The notes below the pieces were generated by a model. That model searched no databases. It saw only the letters and a list, made by a program, of their open reading frames with translations, and was not told the origin of the DNA. The position numbers and the translations under genes are program-made. Below, one piece after another: positions 1 through 5,627 of a DNA stretch of 6,034 nucleotides (its first letter is position 1; every line of letters starts with the position of its first letter). The stretch is from Pseudomonadota bacterium. Lineage in GTDB: Bacteria; Desulfobacterota; Desulfobulbia; Desulfobulbales; SURF-16. Where the stretch lies: NCBI GenBank assembly GCA_030597865.1, contig JAUVQZ010000178.1, forward strand, positions 1-6,034, read 5' to 3'.

Positions 1-279
1 CCGGTTATTGCCGATCAGTTGGAAAAGGTCACCGCAGCCCTGGGTGCCCTGTCATTGGTCATTGACCAGGGAGACCTGGTGCGGGTGGTGGAAAAAGTGG
101 TTGATGTGCCTGCCACAGGTGGCCCGCAAGCACCTGCCATGCCCCATACCACCGGAGAGCGGGGCATTGATGACCTGGTGGAATTTATCAGCGGCGGCAA
201 ATCAGTAGAGGCCTATGTCCCCCCCTCTAATGAGGATGACGGCATCATCGATATCCTCACCGGTGAAAAGTTGCGTTGA
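1..279 (+). CDS. C-terminal end of an unrecognised protein (5' partial)
   Basis: The reading frame is open from the first base and stops at TGA 277-279, giving the last 92 residues of a longer protein whose start lies outside the window. I do not recognise the family. The first ~35 residues look helical and amphipathic, with regularly spaced hydrophobics (LEKVTAALGALSLVIDQGDLV). A short Pro/Gly-rich linker (around residues 37-50, with PATGGPQAPAMP) follows, then an acidic tail containing ISGG and ending ILTGEKLR. There is no signal peptide, membrane segment or catalytic motif in the visible part. It runs towards the yej operon (convergent, 58 bp apart), so it is probably a separate transcription unit and its function cannot be inferred from the neighbours. 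The codon pattern looks like real coding sequence. An internal TTG at 19 could in principle start a short protein, but no ribosome binding site supports that. Confidence 0.7.
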   Translation, partial: PVIADQLEKVTAALGALSLVIDQGDLVRVVEKVVDVPATGGPQAPAMPHTTGERGIDDLVEFISGGKSVEAYVPPSNEDDGIIDILTGEKLR

Positions 280-288
280 GGTTTTTTT
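255..288 (+). terminator. Possible intrinsic terminator of the plus-strand gene
   Basis: CCTCA at 255-259 can pair with TGAGG at 277-281, and seven consecutive T (282-288) follow directly, as in a rho-independent terminator read on the plus strand. The stem is only 5 bp (6 with a bulged T) and the loop is 14-17 nt, so it is weak. The 3' arm contains the stop codon of the upstream gene. A small palindrome, TCACCGGTGA (257-266), sits inside and could compete with this fold. There is no equivalent T-run for the opposing yejF transcript. Confidence 0.35.
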
Positions 289-337
289 ATCCCCATGGGG
301 TAACCGCTTCTGGTTTGATGGCAATATAGCGATTGTT

Positions 338-1915
338 TTAGAAGCCCGCTGCGGCGAATAATTTTCGGGTATAGTCATCTGAAGGCTTGCTGAAAATCTC
401 CTGGGTCGTTCCCTGTTCAATAATCCGACCATCCTTCATAACGGCGATTTCGTCGGCAAGGGCACGCACCACCCGTAAATCGTGGGAAATAAACATGTAG
501 GCGATATTATACCTCTCTTGGAGCTCTTGAAGCAGGCGAATGATCTGGGCCTGGATGGTCATGTCAAGGGCGCTTGTTGGTTCATCCATCACGATAAATT
601 TTGGCTTTAGGGCAATGGCCCGGGCAATGGCGATGCGCTGGCGCTGGCCCCCGGAAAATTCATGGGGATAGCGACCTGCCATTTGTGGATCAAGGCCGAC
701 CTCCTCTAGGGCCCTTGCCGCTTGGGTATCTCTTTCCTGTCTGGAGCCACCGATATTATGGACATTAAGCCCCTCGGTAATAATCTGGCCAACGGTGAGG
801 CGTGGAGAAAGGGAGGAAAAGGGATCCTGGAAAACGATCTGCATTTTGGCCCGCAGGGCCCGCATCTGCTTTGGAGTGTACTCCTTGATATCCGCCCCCT
901 CAAAGATGATATTACCCTCAGCCTTGATTAGTCGCAGCAGGGCGTAGCCCAAGGTTGATTTGCCAGATCCAGACTCCCCCACAATGCCGTAGGTGGTGCC
1001 TTCCCTTATCGTAAGGTTTACATTGTTAACGGCAACTATCTCACCGACTTTACGCTTGAAAAAGCCCTTTTTGACGGGGAAGGCGCAACGCATGTTCTTG
1101 ATGGTAAGGAGGGGTGGATTATCCGTACGGGCCACCTGTTCGCCACGGGGTACAGAGGAGAGCAGATGGCGGGTATACTCTTCCTTGGGATCAGCAAAAA
1201 TCTTCTTTGTTTCTCCATATTCAACGATCTTGCCATCCTTCATGATCGACACTCGGCCTGCCACCTTCTTAACCATATTCAGGTCGTGGCTGATCAGGAG
1301 AATGGCCATTTTGTAATGATCCTGCAACTCCTGGAGTAGGTCAAGGATCTGGGCCTGGATCGTCACATCAAGGGCCGTGGTGGGCTCGTCAGCGATGAGT
1401 AGCTCGGGCCGGCAGGCCAGGGCCATGCTGATCATTATCCTCTGTCTCTGTCCCCCTGAGAGCTGGTGGGGGTAGTCTGCCATTTTCTGGGCGCCGTTCT
1501 TGATGCCGGTTTGGTTAAGAAGCCGTAATGCCTCTTTTTCAGCCTCCTTCCTGGTCATGCCACGGTGGATAAGCAGTGGTTCCATGAGCTGCTTGCCGAT
1601 TGGGTACACCGGGTTAAGGGAGGTCATGGGTTCCTGGAAGATCATGCTGATCCGGTTGCCGCGAATGGCCATGATCTCTGGTTCGCTGCAGGCCAGGAGG
1701 TTTCTGCCCTGGAAGAGGATCTCGCCGCTGGCCTGGTATTGCTCCCTGTCATGGAGTTGGAGGATGGAATGGGCCAGCACGGACTTGCCGGAGCCTGATT
1801 CACCCACCAGGGCCACGGTTTCCTGGGGGCCGATATCCAGATGGACGTCATGGAGGACCTGGCTAAAGTCGTTTTGGGCCTGAAAGCCACCGGAGAGATT
1901 TTTTATTTCTAGCAT
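338..1915 (-). CDS. yejF: Peptide ABC transporter, duplicated ATP-binding subunit YejF
   Basis: This 525-residue protein is a fusion of two Opp/Dpp-type ATPase domains, so one chain supplies both nucleotide-binding sites to the YejB/YejE permease on the cytoplasmic face. E. coli YejF is of almost the same length. Domain 1 has Walker A GESGSGKS (38-45), Q-loop FQEP (93-96), signature LSGGQ (152-156), Walker B LLIADEP (172-178) and switch His210. After a linker around 250-270, domain 2 has Walker A GESGSGKST (313-321), Q-loop FQDP (362-365), signature FSGGQ (420-424), Walker B FIVMDEP (440-446) and His478. All catalytic residues are intact in both halves, so both sites should hydrolyse ATP. The ATG at 1915 places domain 1 at the usual distance from the N-terminus, but no Shine-Dalgarno sequence is visible before it. 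It is the last gene of the operon, separated from yejE by a 166-bp spacer with a long inverted repeat. The stop is TAA. Confidence 0.96.
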   Translation of the reverse strand: MLEIKNLSGGFQAQNDFSQVLHDVHLDIGPQETVALVGESGSGKSVLAHSILQLHDREQYQASGEILFQGRNLLACSEPEIMAIRGNRISMIFQEPMTSLNPVYPIGKQLMEPLLIHRGMTRKEAEKEALRLLNQTGIKNGAQKMADYPHQLSGGQRQRIMISMALACRPELLIADEPTTALDVTIQAQILDLLQELQDHYKMAILLISHDLNMVKKVAGRVSIMKDGKIVEYGETKKIFADPKEEYTRHLLSSVPRGEQVARTDNPPLLTIKNMRCAFPVKKGFFKRKVGEIVAVNNVNLTIREGTTYGIVGESGSGKSTLGYALLRLIKAEGNIIFEGADIKEYTPKQMRALRAKMQIVFQDPFSSLSPRLTVGQIITEGLNVHNIGGSRQERDTQAARALEEVGLDPQMAGRYPHEFSGGQRQRIAIARAIALKPKFIVMDEPTSALDMTIQAQIIRLLQELQERYNIAYMFISHDLRVVRALADEIAVMKDGRIIEQGTTQEIFSKPSDDYTRKLFAAAGF

Positions 1916-1943
1916 ATGGGAACCAATAACGGGGTGAAGTTAT

Positions 1944-1971
1944 AAAATATCGATAAACTCCAGACTTGCAA
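1944..1971 (-). promoter_or_regulatory. Weak candidate promoter ahead of yejF
   Basis: On the minus strand TTGCAA (1966-1971) and TATTTT (1944-1949) are separated by 16 bp, each matching four of six positions of the sigma-70 consensus. It lies just upstream of yejF and overlaps the outer end of an inverted repeat. It could provide independent transcription of yejF if the spacer element interrupts read-through. The match is poor and may be chance in AT-rich DNA. Confidence 0.2.
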
Positions 1972-2076
1972 CAGATCATAGGGTGCCGCAGATGCTAGGA
2001 AGAGGCCTGAGAGTTATAGCCATCTATGCGAACAGGTCGATGACAACGTAGATGCGGTATCCTATGATCTGTTGCA
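1967..2076. repeat. 110-bp element with 24-bp terminal inverted repeats between yejE and yejF
   Basis: The left arm (1967-1990) and right arm (2053-2076) are inverted copies. Sixteen bases, TGCAACAGATCATAGG, match perfectly, and over the full 24 only two positions differ. Both differences are G opposite T on the plus strand, so a plus-strand RNA would pair over all 24 positions with two G.U wobbles, whereas a minus-strand RNA would have two A.C mismatches. The 62-nt interior can fold further: GGCCTG (2004-2009) with CAGGTC (2033-2038), and ATAG...CTAT within that. There is no open reading frame, no obvious target-site duplication and no terminator-like T-run. It fills nearly the whole spacer and ends 5 bp before the yejE stop. 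Possible identities are a MITE or REP-like repeat, or a structured RNA. I cannot tell which without other copies. Confidence 0.75.
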
Positions 2077-2081
2077 GCATA

Positions 2082-3095
2082 TCAGGCCTTCCTTGGGTCA
2101 AAGGCCTCACGCAGGGCCTCGCCAATAAAGATGAGAAGCACCAAGGTCAGAACCAGGACGCCAAAGGTGGTCAGGGAGATCCACCAGGCATCTATATTTG
2201 CCTTGCCCTGGGCCAGAAGCTCGCCAAGGCTGGGCGAAGGTGGCGGCACCCCGAGTCCCAGGAAATCAAGGCTGGTGAGGGCAATGATGGCCCCGGACAT
2301 CCTGAAGGGCAGAAAGGTGATCACCGGCGTCATGCCGTTGGGCAGGAGGTGACGGTACATGATGGTAAGATTGTCAACCCCCAGGGCCCGGGCTGCCATG
2401 ACATAGTCAAGGTTACGCCCCTTGAGAAACTCGGCCCGCACATAATCGGAAAGGCCCATCCAGCCAAAGAGAGAGAGCAGTATAAGGAGGAGCCAGATGC
2501 TCGGCTTGAATATGGAGGCAAAGATGATCAACAGATAGAGCTCGGGCATGGCGCTCCATATCTCGATAAAACGCTGGCCGATGAGATCGACCCGGCCGCC
2601 GAAATAGCCTTGCAGGGCGCCCACCACAATGCCGAAAAGGGTGCCGGTGATGGTAAGGGCAAGACCAAAGAGGATGGAGAGGCGGAAACCATAGAGCAGG
2701 CGGGCCAGGACATCCCGGCCGCGATCATCGGTGCCCAGCAGATTCTGGGGGCTGGGTGGTGCAGGGACCGGTACGGTAAGTTCCTGGTTTATTGACTTGT
2801 AGCTGTGTGGATTTATAGGGAAAAATGCGAAATTTGGGTCGGCGGTAATCTTTTCAAGGATATAGGGGTCACGATAATCACAGGGGCTCTCAAAATCACC
2901 GCCAAAGGTGGTCTCAGGATAGTCGTTGAAGTAGGGCAGGTAATAGCTGCCCTCATAGCGCACCAAAAGGGGTTTATCATTACTGAGGAACTCGGCCCCC
3001 AGGGCAGTGACAAGGAGAATGGCAAAGAGGATGAGGCTGATATATCCCCTGCGGTTTGCCTTAAATTTTCGCCAACGTAGTTGATTTACCGTCAT
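2082..3095 (-). CDS. yejE: Peptide ABC transporter permease YejE
   Basis: This 337-residue inner-membrane permease of the OppC/DppC class pairs with YejB to form the translocation channel. E. coli YejE is about 340 residues. The N-terminus (QLRWRKFKANRRGY) is basic and precedes the first membrane segment (about 18-35). A periplasmic stretch containing NDKPLLVRYEGSYY (39-52), typical of YejE, follows. The OppC-family hallmark LLGTDDRGRDVLARLLYG lies at 119-136. The cytoplasmic EAA loop that contacts the ATPase is around MAARALGV (233-240) to LLPN (250-253), and the protein ends in FDPRKA. Several hydrophobic segments lie between about 139 and 325. The ATG at 3095 is the only usable start, because the frame is closed upstream by TGA without another start. 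An AAGGA overlaps the yejB stop, only 2 bases from the ATG. yejB ends 5 bp upstream, indicating translational coupling. The stop is TAA. Confidence 0.95.
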   Translation of the reverse strand: MTVNQLRWRKFKANRRGYISLILFAILLVTALGAEFLSNDKPLLVRYEGSYYLPYFNDYPETTFGGDFESPCDYRDPYILEKITADPNFAFFPINPHSYKSINQELTVPVPAPPSPQNLLGTDDRGRDVLARLLYGFRLSILFGLALTITGTLFGIVVGALQGYFGGRVDLIGQRFIEIWSAMPELYLLIIFASIFKPSIWLLLILLSLFGWMGLSDYVRAEFLKGRNLDYVMAARALGVDNLTIMYRHLLPNGMTPVITFLPFRMSGAIIALTSLDFLGLGVPPPSPSLGELLAQGKANIDAWWISLTTFGVLVLTLVLLIFIGEALREAFDPRKA

Positions 3096-3100
3096 CTTCC

Positions 3101-4156
3101 TTAGCCTGTTGTGTTGTCAAAGGTGATGCGGGGATCAATCACCACATAGCTCAAATCAGAGAGCAGGCGGGCGATGAGGCCGAGGATGGTAAAGAGAAAG
3201 AGGGTGCCCAGGACCACCGGATAATCACGGTTGAGGATGGACTCATAGGCCAGAAGGCCCATGCCGTCTAAGGAGAAAATGGTTTCAATGAGCAGGCTGC
3301 CGGTGAAAAAGGACATGATAAAGGCACCTGGAAAGCCGGTAATCAGCGGGATAATGCCGTTTCTGAAGATATGGCCGTAGAGGACCTGGTTTTCGCTGAG
3401 CCCCTTGGCCCGGGCCGTAACTACATACTGTTTGCGAATCTCCTCGAGGAAACAGTTCTTGGTGAGCATGGTCATCACGGCCAGACTGGAAACCGCCATG
3501 GAGGTGATGGGCAGGGCCATATGCCAGAGATAATCCATGATCTGATGCAAGAGGCTGAGCTGGCTGAAATTATCAGAGACCAGGCCGCGCAGGGGAAAGA
3601 TATTCCAGAAACTGCCACCGCCAAAAAGGACAATGAGCAAGATGGCCAGGACAAAACCGGGGATGGCGTAGCCCACCAGAATGATTGTTGATGAGATAAA
3701 GTCGAAGCGGGAGCCGTCCCGGACCGCCTTCTTGATGCCAAGGGGGATACAGACCCCATAGACGATGATAAAGGACCAGAAGCCCAGTGACATGGAGACC
3801 GGCAGTTTGGAAATCACCAGGGAGGTGACGCTGCGGTGGTGATAATAGCTGTCCCCGAAATCAAGGAGCAGGTAATTCTTCATCATGGTGACAAAGCGGA
3901 TATGGGCCGGCTTGTCAAAGCCGTAGAGCTTCTTGATCTCATCGAGGCGATCCTGGTCAAGCCCCTTATTGCCGCGATAAACCGTGGTGGTGGAGCGGGC
4001 AACCTCACCGCCCTGGGCACCGCCCGATTCAAGATTGGCAATCATCCTCTCCACCGGTACACCCGGGACAAACTGTGTGATGGTGAAGGTGATGAGCATG
4101 ATCCCGAACAGGGTGGGGATCATGAGAAGAAGACGGCGAAGGATATAGCTCAACAT
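3101..4156 (-). CDS. yejB: Peptide ABC transporter permease YejB
   Basis: This 351-residue permease of the OppB/DppB class is the partner of YejE in the membrane channel; E. coli YejB is slightly longer. It starts with the family's characteristic MLSYILRRLLLMIPTLFGIMLITF, where the basic RR precedes the first membrane helix (about 9-30), followed by the conserved QFVPG (28-32). A periplasmic insertion (about 40-100) contains the Gly/Ser-rich ESGGAQGGEVARS and KLYGFDKP. Further membrane segments lie near 120-142, 155-180, 208-232, 270-292 and 315-335. The EAA loop contains VVTARAKGL (245-253) and GIIP (267-270), and the C-terminus has the conserved VVIDPRI. No Shine-Dalgarno sequence is visible before the ATG (4156), in contrast to yejE. 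A 418-bp spacer with two inverted-repeat elements lies upstream instead of the tight yejA-yejB junction seen in enterics. Nothing in the protein looks damaged. Confidence 0.95.
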   Translation of the reverse strand: MLSYILRRLLLMIPTLFGIMLITFTITQFVPGVPVERMIANLESGGAQGGEVARSTTTVYRGNKGLDQDRLDEIKKLYGFDKPAHIRFVTMMKNYLLLDFGDSYYHHRSVTSLVISKLPVSMSLGFWSFIIVYGVCIPLGIKKAVRDGSRFDFISSTIILVGYAIPGFVLAILLIVLFGGGSFWNIFPLRGLVSDNFSQLSLLHQIMDYLWHMALPITSMAVSSLAVMTMLTKNCFLEEIRKQYVVTARAKGLSENQVLYGHIFRNGIIPLITGFPGAFIMSFFTGSLLIETIFSLDGMGLLAYESILNRDYPVVLGTLFLFTILGLIARLLSDLSYVVIDPRITFDNTTG

Positions 4157-4200
4157 GGGGATAAATTGCTGTCGGTTAGGGTGAAAAAAAGGAAGTTAAA

Positions 4201-4314
4201 GAAATAGAGAATGTAGAGAAGGTAAAGAATTAAAGAAGAAGGCGCCCTTTGGGGGCGCTGAATCTGATGAAGATTCTTCCACCCTTCCTTTACCTTCTCT
4301 ACATTCTTTATTTC
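4201..4314. repeat. 114-bp element with 27-bp inverted repeats, cloverleaf-like
   Basis: The left arm 4201-4227 (starts GAAATAGAGAATG, ends GGTAAAG) and the right arm 4288-4314 are inverted copies matching at 26 of 27 positions. The single difference is a G.T on the plus strand. Between the arms are two smaller perfect hairpins: GCGCCC/GGGCGC (4242-4247 with 4253-4258) and GAATCT/AGATTC (4260-4265 with 4271-4276, loop GATGA). The whole would fold as a long stem bearing two side hairpins. Farther out, A7 (4184-4190) faces T7 (4321-4327), an imperfect outward extension. No coding capacity and no clear target-site duplication are seen. It could be a MITE-like or REP-like repeat, or an operon-internal mRNA structure. 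Confidence 0.8.
4230..4258 (-). terminator. Possible attenuator hairpin between yejA and yejB
   Basis: On the minus strand GCGCCC (4258-4253) pairs with GGGCGC (4247-4242) across a CCAAA loop. The stem is all G:C, and a pyrimidine-rich tail CTTCTTCTTT follows (4241 downwards). This resembles a rho-independent terminator with a U-tract interrupted by C, so at most a partial terminator. It would reduce permease expression relative to the binding protein, a common need in ABC importers. The competing 27-bp outer stem of the same element could either stabilise or mask it. Confidence 0.35.
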
Positions 4315-4395
4315 CGTCAATTTTTTTGCCTGGGCATTGTTAAATTCAACAAAGAGGGGGATCTACTTCATTGGCCTTGACTGGATTTGCCTGTC

Positions 4396-4486
4396 AAGAA
4401 CTTGAGAAATAAGAAGTAGGTAGTTGAAAAAAAATGTACTTTTCTTAATTAATAGCTCCTTCCTTTTACTTATTTCTCAAATTCTT
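4396..4486. repeat. 91-bp inverted-repeat element, unrelated to its neighbour
   Basis: AAGAACTTGAGAAATAAG (4396-4413) is the inverted counterpart of 4469-4486, matching at 17 of 18 positions. The one difference is C against A on the plus strand, which is a G.U pair on the minus strand. The interior contains A8 (4427-4434 region), the palindrome TTAATTAA (4445-4452) and purine/pyrimidine-rich runs, so it is strongly AT-rich. The arm sequence does not match the arms of the element at 4201-4314 beyond short purine-rich words. No coding frame is seen. Confidence 0.65.
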
Positions 4487-4498
4487 ACTTCTCAACTC
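4469..4498. repeat. Short tandem repeat, 15-bp period, two units
   Basis: CTTATTTCTCAA (4469-4480) and CTTACTTCTCAA (4484-4495) differ by one base and are spaced 15 bp apart. The first unit is part of the right arm of the 4396-4486 inverted repeat, so the left arm (TTGAGAAATAAG, 4402-4413) could pair with either unit, allowing alternative folds. Another pyrimidine-rich CTTCAACTT follows at about 4499. Two units are too few to call this an iteron array or other defined repeat class. Confidence 0.5.
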
Positions 4499-4560
4499 CT
4501 TCAACTTGCCACTAGGCCAGCGAAGTGGATACCCCCCCCTTCAACCATATACATGGGGCC

Positions 4561-4579
4561 AATAGGGTACCTCCCTATT
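4561..4579 (-). other. Perfect hairpin overlapping the yejA stop codon
   Basis: AATAGGG (4561-4567) and CCCTATT (4573-4579) form a perfect 7-bp inverted repeat with a 5-nt loop. On the minus strand it includes the TAG stop of yejA (4577-4575). No T-run follows in the direction of transcription, so it is not an ordinary intrinsic terminator. It could protect the yejA mRNA 3' end from exonucleases or simply be chance. Confidence 0.4.
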
Positions 4580-5627
4580 TAAACCACCATGTCATCAGGG
4601 CATCAAAGGGTGCATAGTAGAGCGGTTCCTGCTTGGGGCGCTGAAACTTATTCCAATAGACAACCCGATGGGCAGGGGCGAACCAGTTTGGGACAACATA
4701 ATATCCGTACCATAAAACTCTGTCCAGGGCACGACAAGCTGTGGTGAGTTCCTCCTGGGTGTTGGCGTAGATGATTTTATCCACCAGGGCGTCCACCACC
4801 TCGTTGTTCACCCCGGCATAGTTGCGGGAACCTTCCTGGCCGGCAGCCTCGCTGCTCCATATATCCCGCTGTTCGTTACCCGGTGATTGCGATTGACCAA
4901 AGACGTAGACGGTCATGTCATAGTCAAAGGCCCGCATGTTGCGGATATAGAGGGTGACATCAATGGTTCGGTAGGAGGCCTGGATCCCAAGTTTTTCAAG
5001 ATTTCTGACGTAAGGGGCCATGACCCTTTCAAAGGAGGACGAGGCCAGCATTATTTCGAAGATAAAGGGTTCTCCCTTATCGTTACGCAGGGCGCCATCG
5101 ACAAAACGCCAGCCCGCCTGGTCAAGGAGTTTTTTTGCCTTGCGTAGATTGCGGCGTAGATCGCCTTTCTGGGCCGTTGACACAGGGGTTAATGACGTGG
5201 TGAAGATCTCTTTTGGCAACTGTTCTTTAAAGGGCAAGAGAAGGGCAAGCTCCCCTTGGGAGGGCAGCCCGGGGGCAGCGTAAATGGAGTTGCTGAAATA
5301 ACTGTAACTTTGCTCGTATTGGCCAAAAAACAGGCTGTTATTGGTCCAGTTGAAGTCAAAGGCGAGAACCATGGCCTGCCGTACCCGTGGGTCGGAAAAG
5401 ATAAGGTGCCTGGTGTTAAAGACAAAGCCCTGCATGCCGGCATTACGTTTATGGTGCAGGTATTTTTTCTGGATGGCCCCGGTCTCGAATTTGCCGCCGC
5501 TCATGTCTCTGGCCCACTGCTTGGCAATATTGACCTGCATGAAATCGAAATCATTGGCCTTAAAGGCCTCCACTGAGACGATTTGATCCTTGAAGAATTT
5601 GAAGGTTATGGTCTCAAAATTAAACAT
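4575..5627 (-). CDS. yejA: YejA peptide-binding protein, C-terminal fragment after frameshift
   Basis: This 350-residue frame encodes the C-terminal part of a family 5 periplasmic solute-binding protein of the YejA type, which captures peptides for the YejBEF channel. The ATG at 5627 is simply the first Met in the frame and is not a natural start. The same frame stays open back to 5672 and there encodes NPDYWGNDHPTRRG, the conserved binding-protein motif that belongs directly upstream. Recognisable YejA stretches are NAGMQGFVFNTRHLIFSDPRVRQAM (about 61-85), the family-5 segment after the hinge, and SPGNEQRDIWSSEAAGQEGSRNYAGV near 250. The frame ends ALMTWWFK with a TAG stop. yejB follows, but only after a 418-bp spacer. 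If the frameshift is real, this fragment has no signal peptide and would not be exported. Confidence 0.85.
   Translation of the reverse strand: MFNFETITFKFFKDQIVSVEAFKANDFDFMQVNIAKQWARDMSGGKFETGAIQKKYLHHKRNAGMQGFVFNTRHLIFSDPRVRQAMVLAFDFNWTNNSLFFGQYEQSYSYFSNSIYAAPGLPSQGELALLLPFKEQLPKEIFTTSLTPVSTAQKGDLRRNLRKAKKLLDQAGWRFVDGALRNDKGEPFIFEIMLASSSFERVMAPYVRNLEKLGIQASYRTIDVTLYIRNMRAFDYDMTVYVFGQSQSPGNEQRDIWSSEAAGQEGSRNYAGVNNEVVDALVDKIIYANTQEELTTACRALDRVLWYGYYVVPNWFAPAHRVVYWNKFQRPKQEPLYYAPFDALMTWWFK

Larger units (their letters stand above)
4157..4574. other. Gene-free 418-bp spacer between yejA and yejB
   Basis: No reading frame here looks coding. The spacer is asymmetric in base composition, with purine-rich runs on one side and pyrimidine-rich runs on the other, because it holds two large inverted-repeat elements (4201-4314 and 4396-4486). 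The part between them (4315-4395) contains a T7 run, a CGTCAA and a small possible stem TTGTT/AACAA, but no promoter I would call. A C8 run lies at 4532-4539, near the yejA end. In E. coli yejA and yejB are nearly contiguous, so this spacer looks like inserted or expanded DNA. Confidence 0.7.

Noticed and set aside
289..302. CCCCATGGGG palindrome in the convergent spacer, as a terminator
   Set aside because: The stem would be three pairs around a 4-nt loop and no T-run follows on either strand in the needed direction. The T-run at 282-288 precedes it.
1967..2076. Integron attC recombination site
   Set aside because: The size and the paired arms fit, but the arm ends do not give the RYYYAAC/GTTRRRY core pair (GTTGCAG here), and the neighbours are ordinary operon genes on one strand.
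2052..2795. Long plus-strand open frame of 247 codons
   Set aside because: It lies wholly antisense to yejE, starts inside the spacer, and its translation is low-complexity and charged (many G, K, E, H, Q) as expected from the complement of a membrane-protein gene. No ribosome binding site or family motif is seen.
3371..4207. Plus-strand open frames antisense to yejB (3371-3691 and 3836-4207)
   Set aside because: These are hydrophilic shadows of a hydrophobic gene in the opposite frame, with no supporting start signals or motifs.
4157..4574. CRISPR array or iteron origin in the repeat-rich spacer
   Set aside because: The repeats are inverted pairs with a single two-unit tandem duplication. 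There are no regularly spaced direct repeats, and no replication or cas genes nearby.
4157..4574. Insertion sequence remnant
   Set aside because: Inverted ends are present, but no transposase fragment and no target-site duplication could be found around either element.
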